This document shows positions 56,065 to 64,000 of a stretch of DNA of 64,000 nucleotides, piece after piece. Position 1 is the first letter of the stretch. Every line of letters starts with the position of its first letter. The notes under the pieces are model-generated. The model ran no database searches, was not told the origin of the DNA, and was given only the letters and a program-made list of their open reading frames with translations. The position numbers and the translations under genes were made by a program. This DNA is from Thalassoglobus polymorphus (GTDB taxonomy: Bacteria; Planctomycetota; Planctomycetia; Planctomycetales; Planctomycetaceae): the NCBI RefSeq assembly GCF_007744255.1, contig NZ_CP036267.1, positions 1,302,001 through 1,366,000 on the forward strand, given 5' to 3'.

Positions 56065-56418
56065 ATGCAAAGAGATTTCAAAATTGTCTCGGATTCAATC
56101 TGGACCGATCCCTGGTGGGGCTACGATCCTGAATCGGTCGGGGTCTGGGGAGAGATCTACCGGAGCTTTAATCTGTTCGAAGGGATGGCGTGGATGGTCT
56201 TTGCGGTGCTTGTGACGCGACGATATCTCCAACGAGGGAAGACTCGCTGGGAGATTGTGTATGCTGCGGCATTTCTGCTGTTCGGGCTGACAGACTTTCG
56301 TGAGGCGTATGTTCAGTCAGCTCCGCTCGTGCTGGTCAAAGGCGTCATTCTTGTCATACTCTTACAGTTGCGACGATATGTGATTCAGACCTATTCACCC
56401 ACGAACAACTGGTATTAG
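56065..56418 (+). CDS. Small membrane protein, unrecognised
   Basis: 117 residues with two or three hydrophobic segments (GMAWMVFAVLV, VYAAAFLLFGL, LVLVKGVILVILLQL). No known family recognised. The ribosome site is weak. Its TAG stop (56416-56418) is the left edge of the family A repeat that fills the gap to the amidohydrolase gene, so the present C-terminus was fixed at the element junction. Confidence 0.6.
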   Translation: MQRDFKIVSDSIWTDPWWGYDPESVGVWGEIYRSFNLFEGMAWMVFAVLVTRRYLQRGKTRWEIVYAAAFLLFGLTDFREAYVQSAPLVLVKGVILVILLQLRRYVIQTYSPTNNWY

Positions 56419-56517
56419 AGCTGTTTGCTCTACCGTGTGCCCGTGAAGAGCGAGTTTCGTCAATCAAATTGCTGTTCGCCACGAGGCGGAACCTAAACAC
56501 CAATTCAAAAGATGCTC
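56418..56517 (+). repeat. Family A repeat forming an entire intergenic spacer
   Basis: Begins at the stop codon (TTAGAGCTGTTTGCTCTACC) and ends GATGCTC two bases before the next ATG at 56520. It is a full-length copy and contains whatever promoter and ribosome site the next gene uses. Confidence 0.9.
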
Positions 56518-56519
56518 AA

Positions 56520-57710
56520 ATGACCTCTATGTTGAAATTCTTTCGATGGCAGAAGCCCTTCGCTTTCTTTCTCTTCGTCGGATGCTTCTCTCTCCAGATG
56601 ACCACCAGTGTATTTTCTCAAGACGAAGTCCCCGAACGTCCACGACGAATTTATCTCGATGAGTTTCGTCCGACACCGGTTCTGAAAGTCAAGGAACACA
56701 TTCTTGAGCAGGCAAAATTCCCTTGTGTGAACGTCCATTCCCATCCAGGAAGGCTTTCCGTTGAAGAGATCGACGAAATGGTGAAGACGATGGACGCTGC
56801 GAACATCGCTGTCAGTGTGAGCCTGGATGGCAAAGCGGGGCCGGAGTTTGCGGACCATTATCAGCTGCTTGCGAAACGGCATCCGAATCGATTCATTGTT
56901 TTTGTCCGCATGGATTACATCGGAGATGGAGCCCCGGATAAACCGGAGACTTGGGATGTCCACAAGCCGGGGTTTGGGGTGCGGATGGCGGACAAGCTGA
57001 CCGAAGCAGTTCGACAGGGAGCACAGGGATTGAAGCTGCTGAAAACTCTTGGTCTCTACTTGAAAGACCTTGATGGGAACCTCATCAAGCCGGACGATCC
57101 TCGATTCGATCCGGTCTGGGAACGGGCAGCTGAGCTTAACATTCCGGTGTTGTGGCATTGTGCCGATCCCATTTCTTTTTTCAGCCCGACTGACGAGCGG
57201 AACGAACGCTGGGAAGAGTTGTATCGGCATCCCGAATGGAGTTTTTATGGCGAGCAGTTCCCGAGTCATCAGGAATTGATTGATGGCCGAAATCGAGTGA
57301 TCGCCAAGCATCCAGAGACATCATTTATCTGTGCGCACATGGCAGACATCCCGGAAGACTTGACGAAGTTGGGGACGTATCTGGATCGATATCCTAACAT
57401 GAATGTCGAAATCTCAGCTCGCGTTGCAGAGCTGGGCCGGCAACCTTACACCGCTCGGAAATTCTTCCTCAAATACCCTGATCGAATTCTCTTCGGGACC
57501 GATGGCGTCCCTCCGATGTCTGAATTGATTCCCCATTTTCGTTTTCTGGAAACCTTCGACGAAAACTTTCCGTATGAAGACAACCCATTTCCACCGCAAG
57601 GTCTTTGGAACATTTATGGCATCGGATTACCTGATGAAGTTCTAAAAAAGATCTATCATGAAAACGCTGAACGACTGATCCCAGGTGTGAAGGAAGCGAT
57701 GAACCCCTGA
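56520..57710 (+). CDS. Secreted amidohydrolase (metal-dependent TIM-barrel)
   Basis: 396 residues from the ATG at 56520 (MTSMLKFFRWQKPF); the frame continues upstream only through the family A repeat. Signal peptide FAFFLFVGCFSLQMTTSVFS. VNVHSHPG, LWHCADP, FICAHMA and LFGTDG supply the metal and catalytic residues of amidohydrolase-2 proteins. It could act on a decarboxylation-type or hydrolysis substrate; not predictable. No ribosome site stands out in front. Confidence 0.82.
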   Translation: MTSMLKFFRWQKPFAFFLFVGCFSLQMTTSVFSQDEVPERPRRIYLDEFRPTPVLKVKEHILEQAKFPCVNVHSHPGRLSVEEIDEMVKTMDAANIAVSVSLDGKAGPEFADHYQLLAKRHPNRFIVFVRMDYIGDGAPDKPETWDVHKPGFGVRMADKLTEAVRQGAQGLKLLKTLGLYLKDLDGNLIKPDDPRFDPVWERAAELNIPVLWHCADPISFFSPTDERNERWEELYRHPEWSFYGEQFPSHQELIDGRNRVIAKHPETSFICAHMADIPEDLTKLGTYLDRYPNMNVEISARVAELGRQPYTARKFFLKYPDRILFGTDGVPPMSELIPHFRFLETFDENFPYEDNPFPPQGLWNIYGIGLPDEVLKKIYHENAERLIPGVKEAMNP

Positions 57711-57871
57711 CATAGCACAGCCTGTGGGCTGCAGCCAAAGAGAGGCGATGTTCGCGTTCTGTCTCGTAACGGACAATCTCGCGATGGAACGGCAGCAAGA
57801 AACAGAATTGAAATTCAGGGACAGAACTGTCGTACAGTTTTTCGTAAACCAATCTGGTTTCGCCGGGGACT

Positions 57872-59833
57872 TCAAGTAGCTGACGTAGTGATCGATCTGT
57901 CAAAACTGTTCGCTTCTTCGACTTCACGACCGATGATTCTGAGTACCAGCCACTGCACAATGATTGCTGCGATGATGGAAATGTACGGGGAAATTCCCAA
58001 TGCGATGGGTACGTAACCGAGGCAAATTGCAATCGTTGCCACGGTGAGAGAATATGGAAGTTGCGTACGGACATGTGAAAGGTGATCGCATCCGGTTGCT
58101 GCAGATGAAAGGACGGTCGTATCTGAAATAGGCGAACAGTGGTCACCGAAAATTGCACCACCAAGAATCGAGCCAATCGTTGCCAGCATCAGCGGGTGAT
58201 TGCCAATTTCTTCAAACGGAATCGAAAGACCAAGCAGGAGTTGAAGTTCAATCGAAACCGCCAACGGAATCAACAGTCCCATTGTTCCATATGATGTTCC
58301 CGTGGCGAATGAAACGGCAGCTGCCAGAAGAAATGTGATCAATGGAAGCCAGCGTGGAGAAAGATGATCGCCGAGAGAGTCGACCAGATAGCCGGCGGTG
58401 TTGAGGTGTTCTGGATTGCAAACGGTTCCGATCGACCAGGCGAGTACCAGGACGACAACTGCTGGCAACATTTGCTGCATGCCATCAATTCCCATCTTCA
58501 TCGTCTCCCCAAGTGAGCACGATCGAGAAATGACCACACTGAGAATCGCAGCGAAGACGGCCCCCGTCGAAGCAAGTAAAAGAGCGCGGCTGGATTCTTC
58601 GAAATCATGATAGAGTGCGATTCCCAGGCAGACACATAGCGTCACAAGCGGGATTAGAGCATGACGAATCATCGGCTTCGAACCATCTGTGAAATCTCCC
58701 TTCACAGAAGAAGTCGATTCATCATTGTCGTGTTGTCGGTCTTGCTCCGCTTTCAGCATTGGCCCAAAGTCGCGTCCCGTCCAGGCAATTTGCCCGACGA
58801 AGATCAGTGTCAGCAACGGGTACAGCCGATAGGGAATCGTCGCGATGAACGTTTGATAAATCTCACCCGTCGAGAGTCCCAGACTCTCATAGGCGGTGCG
58901 CATATATCCAAGTTCAACACCGACCCAGGTCGAAACCAGTGCCAGCCCCGCGACCGGAGCAGCTGTCGAATCGACGAGAAAGGCCAGCTTTTCACGAGAG
59001 ATTTTCAATCGATCCATCATCGACCGCATCGTGCTGCCGACTAACAGCGTGTTGCCATAATCATCGAAGAAAATCATCAAGCCAAGCAGCCAGGTCATGA
59101 GTTGCCCATGCCGGCGATTTCTCACATAAACTGTCAGTCTCTCAACCAGTGCTTGCGTCCCACCGCTACCGGACATGATCCCGATCATGGCTCCCAGAAA
59201 CATCGTGAACAGAATGATCTGCATGTTCCCGCGGCTTGCTAAGTTCGAAAGAATGAGCGGATCGATGACCTGAATCATGCCTGAAAATGGATTGGTGGCG
59301 AGCAGCATCATGCCAGCGAGTGAAGCGAGAAACAGTGCGCCAATCACTTCCTGCCACCAGATTGCCAGGATGATGGCAACAAGGGGAGGAATCAGACTGA
59401 CCCAACCGGGACGAGTTTGGACGGGCGAAATGATAGCCGTAGCCTGTTCATTCGTTGCCACTGAAATACTGGAACCGGTGAGAACGAGTCGCTGATCTTT
59501 TTCAGGATTGCTTCGGACTTCCAGAACTCCAGCTTCAAACTCCGGTAGCGGAAGCTCACTTCCTCCCTCGGTCAGTTGAACTCCGTTGACCACAGCCTGT
59601 CGGTTGAATGCTGTGTCGATTTCACCATCTTTAGTCAAAGCAACGATCCGTAGACGCGGAATCGGAAGACCATTCAATTGAACCTTTGGTGATTCAACTC
59701 GAAACCGAGGGCTTTTGTTTGCGTCAGCTGCAAAGGTTGTTTGAGTTGAAAACAACGACAAAAAGAAGAGTGACAATAGAACGACTTGTGAGATCAGAAT
59801 TGCTAAATTTCGTCGTTCATGAAGTTGGTGCAT
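57872..59833 (-). CDS. NhaC-type Na+/H+ antiporter with N-terminal signal and extracytoplasmic domain
   Basis: 653 residues, far longer than usual NhaC proteins (about 450-500). A cleavable-looking signal (LAILISQVVLLSLFFLSLFSTQTTFA) is followed by an Ig-like beta domain (about 36-140) and then the antiporter core with about 11-13 membrane segments. GALFLASLAGMMLL, FDDYGNTLLVGSTMRSM and FGDHCSPISDTTVLSS are family-typical, including conserved Asp residues. It should exchange Na+ for H+. The extra N-terminal domain is unusual. Confidence 0.82.
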   Translation of the reverse strand: MHQLHERRNLAILISQVVLLSLFFLSLFSTQTTFAADANKSPRFRVESPKVQLNGLPIPRLRIVALTKDGEIDTAFNRQAVVNGVQLTEGGSELPLPEFEAGVLEVRSNPEKDQRLVLTGSSISVATNEQATAIISPVQTRPGWVSLIPPLVAIILAIWWQEVIGALFLASLAGMMLLATNPFSGMIQVIDPLILSNLASRGNMQIILFTMFLGAMIGIMSGSGGTQALVERLTVYVRNRRHGQLMTWLLGLMIFFDDYGNTLLVGSTMRSMMDRLKISREKLAFLVDSTAAPVAGLALVSTWVGVELGYMRTAYESLGLSTGEIYQTFIATIPYRLYPLLTLIFVGQIAWTGRDFGPMLKAEQDRQHDNDESTSSVKGDFTDGSKPMIRHALIPLVTLCVCLGIALYHDFEESSRALLLASTGAVFAAILSVVISRSCSLGETMKMGIDGMQQMLPAVVVLVLAWSIGTVCNPEHLNTAGYLVDSLGDHLSPRWLPLITFLLAAAVSFATGTSYGTMGLLIPLAVSIELQLLLGLSIPFEEIGNHPLMLATIGSILGGAIFGDHCSPISDTTVLSSAATGCDHLSHVRTQLPYSLTVATIAICLGYVPIALGISPYISIIAAIIVQWLVLRIIGREVEEANSFDRSITTSAT

Positions 59834-60114
59834 CAGTGATCCATATAGCAGCTGAGGCTTCGGCGTAGCTGGACTGCGAAGCCACGCGAATCGATCCGTA
59901 CGATTTATACTGCAATCAGCCAGGCTACAACAACGCCATCTCTGTTGAGAAATTCATCTCTGTGCAGTCTCTCATCTGACTCCGATTCAACTCTCGTCTC
60001 TATGCACCTCAGACTTGCGAGCGTCTCGCGGTCGCAATAAAACAATCTGTTCTTCATACTGAATCGTGTCAAATCAAATGACTCCCATTCCAATTGATTC
60101 ATAGCAGGTCATCA

Positions 60115-62151
60115 ATGCCGTCCATTCTCCCCATGCGGAATTTTGTCGTCCCGGTTCTGTTTTCGTTCTTGGCGCTGAACAGTGCTTTCGTGGTCGCTCA
60201 GCCAGATGAAGCGTCAAACCCTCTGAAAGATTCGTTAACCAGCTTGGTGGAATCGTTTGAAGGTGAGGCTGGAGTTGCTGTCAAACATATTCCAAGTGGT
60301 GAGACGGTTCTCATCAATGCCGATGAAGCCATGCCAACAGCGAGCTTGATTAAAATTTCAGTCATGATCGAAGCCTACAGGCAAGTTGAGGCAGGGAAGC
60401 TTGACCTCGCAGCGCTGATTACACTGAAAAAGGAAGACAAGGTTCCTGGCTCAGGAGTCTTGACGACTCACTTCAGCCCCGGAATGCAACTTTCTCTGCG
60501 AGATGCGATTCGGCTCATGATGGCCTATTCCGACAACACAGCCACAAATTTGGTCATTGATCAGGTCGGGCTCAAGTCCGTTTCAGACACGATGGAAGAG
60601 CTTGGCTTTCCCGAAACGAAAATCCATTCGAAGGTCTATCGCGGATCAACGACAACCATCTTCCCTGAACGTAGCAAGAAATATGGATTGGGAAGCACAA
60701 CAGCTCGTGAAACGATGAACATTCTGGAGAAGCTCAGTCAGTCAGAGTTCACAAACGAGAAATTCAACAAGGAAATGTTGGAGCACATGCGGAAGTGCAT
60801 TAACCGGGATCGCATCCCTCCTTTTCTTCCAAGGAGGACAGTCGTTGCGCAGAAGACCGGATCGATCAGCACCGCGAGAACGGTCGCTGGAATTATTGAA
60901 TCGCCGAGCGGTCCGATTATTGTCGTCGTCCTCACCGCCAAAGGGAATCGTGACGCCTGGTCCACTGGAAAAACAACCGACATGTTGATGGCAAGCATCT
61001 CCAAGCGGGCCTTCGACTATTTCAATAAAGACTTGATTCCTGACGAAACAGCACCACAAGAACTTCGTGAAGGAGCAACGGGTTGGCTCGTTGAAGCACT
61101 CCAAAGAACGTTGAACGACCGGATGGTTCCTTCTCCGGATTTAGCAGTCGATGGCGATTTTGGTCCATCGACCAAGTCAGCCGTGATGGACTTTCAATCA
61201 TCAAAAGATCTGCAAGCAAGCGGAGTCGCGGATGCCGCAGTTTGGAAAGCACTTGGACCGCTCATCACCAGCGATCTCGTCATCACAAATCCAGACGACT
61301 TCGATATGAAGCTGAGCAAGAAGTCAGAATCGGATTCGCTGGAGGGAATCCCATTTGTCACCTGCAAAGCCTGGATCGTAGGTGACCCCGATTCAGGAAA
61401 AACCATTGGCAGTGCGAATCCAACAAGGCGACTCGAAAACGCAAGCACCACCAAATTAATGACCGCTTACATCACGATTCAGCAAGTCCGGAAAGACCCG
61501 GCGCTTCTCGATGAAATCGTGACAGTCACCAGCCGCGCAGCCAACACTCCTGGTTCAACTGCCAAAGTACAGACCGGTGAGAAACTCACAGTTCATGATC
61601 TACTTTACGGGCTCTTATTGCCGTCTGGAAATGACGCTTCCGTTGTTCTTGCAGAACATTTAGGGAACCGTTTTGAGGCTCCGGAAGAGAATGCCGAGAC
61701 TGAAGACCCACTTGTGAAATTTGTTGCCGAGATGAATCGCGTCGCGAAAAAACTGGGAATGGAAAATACTCAATTTCGCAATCCACATGGGCTCTCACAC
61801 AAAGAGCATAAGACGACTGTTCAAGATTTGTTTCGCCTTGCATCCGCCATCGCTGATGATGGGATGCTTCTTCCGTATGTGCAAACACGAAAGCACATCG
61901 GACGACTCGAGGGAGCCAGTGGATACGTTCGTTATGAACTCTGGACGAATTCAAACCGGTTGCTCAACATTGACGGATACCTCGGAATGAAAACCGGAAC
62001 CACTCGCCCAGCCGGAGCCTGCCTCGTTTCATTCGGCGAGCGAGACAATCAAAAGCTGATCACCGTCGTCCTCGGAGCCACCTCTTCGGATGCACGTTAT
62101 ACCGACACTCGGAACCTGTTCCGCTGGGCCTGGAATGAACTTGCGAAGTGA
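60115..62151 (+). CDS. Fusion of class A beta-lactamase-like, peptidoglycan-binding and D,D-carboxypeptidase domains
   Basis: 678 residues from the ATG at 60115; a TTG 21 bases upstream opens the frame. Signal peptide FVVPVLFSFLALNSAFVVAQ. Domain 1 has TASLIK (Ser77, Lys80), SDN (139-141) and KTG (247-249), the class A beta-lactamase set. A peptidoglycan-binding-1 domain spans about 320-385 (DGDFGPSTKSAVMDFQ). Domain 2 has ASTTK (Ser444, Lys447), SGN (504-506) and KTG (626-628), the S11 D-Ala-D-Ala carboxypeptidase set. The omega-loop Asn of class A enzymes is not evident (PETKIHS). Periplasmic cell-wall enzyme; the first domain may not be a true lactamase. Confidence 0.9.
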   Translation: MPSILPMRNFVVPVLFSFLALNSAFVVAQPDEASNPLKDSLTSLVESFEGEAGVAVKHIPSGETVLINADEAMPTASLIKISVMIEAYRQVEAGKLDLAALITLKKEDKVPGSGVLTTHFSPGMQLSLRDAIRLMMAYSDNTATNLVIDQVGLKSVSDTMEELGFPETKIHSKVYRGSTTTIFPERSKKYGLGSTTARETMNILEKLSQSEFTNEKFNKEMLEHMRKCINRDRIPPFLPRRTVVAQKTGSISTARTVAGIIESPSGPIIVVVLTAKGNRDAWSTGKTTDMLMASISKRAFDYFNKDLIPDETAPQELREGATGWLVEALQRTLNDRMVPSPDLAVDGDFGPSTKSAVMDFQSSKDLQASGVADAAVWKALGPLITSDLVITNPDDFDMKLSKKSESDSLEGIPFVTCKAWIVGDPDSGKTIGSANPTRRLENASTTKLMTAYITIQQVRKDPALLDEIVTVTSRAANTPGSTAKVQTGEKLTVHDLLYGLLLPSGNDASVVLAEHLGNRFEAPEENAETEDPLVKFVAEMNRVAKKLGMENTQFRNPHGLSHKEHKTTVQDLFRLASAIADDGMLLPYVQTRKHIGRLEGASGYVRYELWTNSNRLLNIDGYLGMKTGTTRPAGACLVSFGERDNQKLITVVLGATSSDARYTDTRNLFRWAWNELAK

Positions 62152-62194
62152 TAAAGCCAGCTTCGATCTAGACTGATCCCACACGGCTCAGGGC

Positions 62195-62245
62195 AAATTC
62201 GATGTTGGTCTTGTACGTTCTGCCTCATCGTGAGCAATCTATGAA
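62195..62245 (-). repeat. Decayed family A repeat
   Basis: TTCTGCCTCATCGTGAGCAA and nearby bases resemble the family A core, but most of the element is lost. It lies between two convergent genes. Confidence 0.4.
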
Positions 62246-62305
62246 CTCATGAAGGTGACCTTCACGGAAAGACGTTCATTGAAGATGCTCTCAAATGCAA
62301 GCGGT

Positions 62306-62773
62306 TTAAATCCGTTCGTAAACGGTCTCGACCGCTTTCGCTTCTTGACCATTTGGAGTGACGTTGTATGCGGTAATTGTGACATGATCGTTATCGATGA
62401 TCTCGTATACAGTTTTCCATCCCCAAGGTGGATGCTTCGGATCGACGTGGTAAATTCCGAAGACTGAAAATCCGTATTCGGTCGCTTCACCCTCGGATCG
62501 CATGATTCCGTAGTTCATGTGAAAAGTGTCTAACCAAGCGGATTCAAATTTATTCGAAGCGTTATTGAAGACGAGAGTCTCTTCGCCGGATCTCGGATTT
62601 TTTTCGATCTCTCCAATGTATGTATGGCGCACGAACGGACCGCCGTAAATAAGCTCAAATTTTCCTTCGACCGCTGATTCATCCGCCAACTCGTCCGGTT
62701 CAAACCAAGTCTTGCAAGTCCCTCTCCAGGAGCCGACCAGCACAGCGAAAACGTCTTCTGGTTTTTTGTTCAT
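62306..62773 (-). CDS. DUF1579-like lipocalin-type protein
   Basis: 155 residues, no signal peptide. FAVLVGSWRGTCKTWFEP, EGKFELIYGGPFVRHTY, ESAWLDTFHMN and GWKTVYEIIDNDHVTITAYN match DUF1579 proteins. The GSWRGT start recalls the middle domain of the lipoprotein at 18572. Function is unknown for the family. Confidence 0.8.
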   Translation of the reverse strand: MNKKPEDVFAVLVGSWRGTCKTWFEPDELADESAVEGKFELIYGGPFVRHTYIGEIEKNPRSGEETLVFNNASNKFESAWLDTFHMNYGIMRSEGEATEYGFSVFGIYHVDPKHPPWGWKTVYEIIDNDHVTITAYNVTPNGQEAKAVETVYERI

Positions 62774-62854
62774 CGGGTTTTTCTCTGGCTTTTGATTCGA
62801 TTTTATATTGCTGTTTCATAGTAACGTGAAACTGAAGAGGACAACAAACCGGCT

Positions 62855-62954
62855 GAGCAGTTTGCATTACTGTGTACGCGCGAAGAACGCGTTTCGCCAG
62901 TAAAATTGCTGTTCGCCACGAGGCAGAACCCGAACCCCAATTCACAGAATGCTA
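62855..62954 (+). repeat. Family A repeat
   Basis: Begins GAGCAGTTTGCATTACTGTG, core GTTCGCCACGAGGCAGAACC, ends GAATGCTATGAG. The frame translating as EQFALLCTREERVSPVKLL is open throughout. Confidence 0.85.
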
Positions 62955-63150
62955 TGAGACTCCGCTTCGATAATTGAATCCTCACTGAGAACGAACCAGT
63001 GAGCAAAACTTACCACTGAATCTTGTCAATCACGCTGGGAGGCAATCAATCATTGATCATTCCTTTCTCAAAAGAATTGAAACGAACTGAATTCTTCATG
63101 TTGAACTCATCAGTGAAGAACAACTACAGTCCGTTTGACTCGTTTTTATA

Positions 63151-63232
63151 GAACCAGTCCGAAAACCTCTGGAATAGCCGATCCGCTTGTCTCAACGTTT
63201 GAGAGAGCAATATCAGGTTTCAGGACCAGTTC
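63151..63232 (-). repeat. Family B repeat, intact with TA flanks
   Basis: 82 bp. On the plus strand GAACCAGTCCGAAAACCTCT at the left and TTTCAGGACCAGTTC at the right, with TA directly outside both ends. It lies just upstream of the small basic-protein gene. Confidence 0.85.
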
Positions 63233-63257
63233 TAAACATTTGAGGAAGGAAAATCAG

Positions 63258-63476
63258 ATGGCGAAGAAGAAAGCTGCTGTCAAGAAGAGCCCATCGTTGA
63301 CGGAGATTTACGACACGGTCGCTGGAAAGGCTGATACAGCGAAGTTGCAAATCAACGCCGCCGAAACAAAAAGAGTGCTTGCCTGTTTCTTCGATGCTCT
63401 CGAAGATTACTCCGCAGCCGATGCAATGGACATTATCGCAAAGGGTCTGAAGGCTGCTCAAAAGCGCCGCCGATAA
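63258..63476 (+). CDS. Small basic protein, HU-like N-terminal half only
   Basis: 72 residues from the ATG at 63258, with GAGGAAGG upstream. A Lys-rich start (MAKKKAAVKKS) and SLTEIYDTVAGKADTAKLQI / AETKRVLACFFDALED resemble the helical first half of HU-type proteins; the DNA-binding arm is absent. The C-terminus is basic (KAAQKRRR). It could be a nucleoid or RNA-associated protein; this is a guess from pattern. It has its own terminator. Confidence 0.6.
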   Translation: MAKKKAAVKKSPSLTEIYDTVAGKADTAKLQINAAETKRVLACFFDALEDYSAADAMDIIAKGLKAAQKRRR

Positions 63477-63541
63477 GAACAAGATCGTAGAGCTGTTCTT
63501 CAACGCAGAAGCTTCTGCTTCTTAAGTAAATTTGCGAATTC

Positions 63542-63576
63542 GGGGGGCTTCCCATAATGGGACTGCCCCCCATTTT
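63542..63576 (+). terminator. Intrinsic terminator of the small basic-protein gene
   Basis: GGGGGGC (63542-63548) pairs with GCCCCCC (63565-63571), with a partly paired inner loop, followed by ATTTTCG. It is 65 bp after the stop. Confidence 0.75.
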
Positions 63577-63637
63577 CGTTTCAGGCCAAGTGTCTGGCGA
63601 AGCTTTCAGCCACGTTTGGTGAAGTTCTCGACCACTT

Positions 63638-64000
63638 CTATTGTGCAGGTTTTCCCTTGCGTGCGACGCCAGTTTCGGTCGCAACGAGAGCAACTTGCTC
63701 AGCGACGGCTGTCGCCACGCGACGATCAAATACAGACGGGATCACATAGTCTGGATGAACTTCGTCATCTGCAATCACACCTGCGATGGCGTCGGCTGCT
63801 GCGATCTTGATTTCTGCGTTGATGTCTCTGGCTCGAACATCCAGAAGACCGCGGAACAGTCCGGGGAAGCAGAGAACGTTGTTGATTTGGTTGGGATAGT
63901 CTGAACGCCCCGTTGCCATCACCTTGACGTTCTCAGTGGCATCTTCTGGTAGAATTTCAGGATCAGGATTCGCGAGCGCGAAGACAATCGCGTCGTTCGA
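63638..64000 (-). CDS. Malic enzyme, C-terminal part (5' end outside window)
   Basis: The minus strand is open from the window edge to the stop at 63638, and the frame runs to base 64000. FALANPDPEILPEDA and YPNQINNVLCFPGLFRGLLD are conserved NAD(P)-binding and C-terminal stretches of malic enzymes (malate to pyruvate, CO2 and NAD(P)H). Only about 120 residues are here, so cofactor and full length cannot be judged. It converges on the terminator of the small basic gene. Confidence 0.85.
   Translation of the reverse strand, partial: SNDAIVFALANPDPEILPEDATENVKVMATGRSDYPNQINNVLCFPGLFRGLLDVRARDINAEIKIAAADAIAGVIADDEVHPDYVIPSVFDRRVATAVAEQVALVATETGVARKGKPAQ

Larger units (their letters stand above)
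62774..63257. other. Gene-free stretch with A and B repeats
   Basis: Holds a family A copy (62855-62954) and a family B copy (63151-63232); the rest carries no recognised feature. Confidence 0.55.

Noticed and set aside
57735-57790. Possible further family A copy after the amidohydrolase gene
   Set aside because: Only a short GTTCGCGTTCTGTCTCGTAA stretch matches; too weak to list.

Overview
The window looks like chromosome of a marine or freshwater planctomycete (Planctomycetaceae-type, moderate G+C). Evidence: Ser/Thr kinase with a long N-terminal extension and DFN instead of DFG, many secreted and lipobox proteins, a BamA with a long Pro/Ala-rich linker, DUF1579-like proteins, abundant universal stress proteins and widely spaced genes. 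The genus cannot be named from sequence alone. No rRNA, tRNA, CRISPR array, phage module or transposase gene was seen.

Layout: 1-4424 a truncated glycosyltransferase-39-like membrane protein and BamA; 4862-9414 a membrane Ser/Thr kinase, a YpfJ-type zinc peptidase and a lipoprotein peptidase; 9488-14203 a YhaN/YhaO-like pair whose nuclease partner has lost its metal ligands; 14894-22211 a TIR-like/deoxyribosyltransferase-like protein with a histone-H1-like tail, a coiled-coil membrane protein, a YHS-like lipoprotein and UvrD/PcrA helicase; 22382-31945 a heavy-metal RND efflux locus (CusA/CusB/TolC types) with four small His- or Cys-rich exported proteins; 32396-38038 a MacB-type ABC export operon (two permeases, lipoprotein, adaptor, ATPase); 38148-49841 a stress and signalling region with four universal stress proteins, a c-type cytochrome, a three-gene histidine-kinase/response-regulator operon, a BON-like protein, a flavin oxidoreductase and an NtrC-type sigma-54 activator; 50869-64000 assorted metabolic and envelope genes, including a class A beta-lactamase/peptidoglycan-binding/D,D-carboxypeptidase fusion, an NhaC antiporter and the end of a malic enzyme.

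Three sigma-54-type promoters can be read by eye (GG and GC exactly 10 nt apart): before the histidine-kinase operon, before the tandem universal stress gene, and before a His/Cys-rich gene of the metal locus. With the NtrC-type activator at 48480-49841 they suggest a sigma-54 stress/redox/metal regulon.

The most unusual content is two families of short dispersed repeats. Family B (about 77 bp, ends GAACTGATCC / GGACTGGTTC, flanked by TA) has about 12 copies. Family A (about 100 bp, ends GAGCA / TGCTC, flanked by TA) has about 13 full, partial or decayed copies. Two B copies sit at the same TA (in CTAG) inside two A copies, in opposite relative orientation, which records independent transposition. 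One A copy lies in frame inside the kinase gene and is read as about 34 residues. Element ends supply the stop codons of three genes. Most long gene-free stretches are largely made of these repeats.
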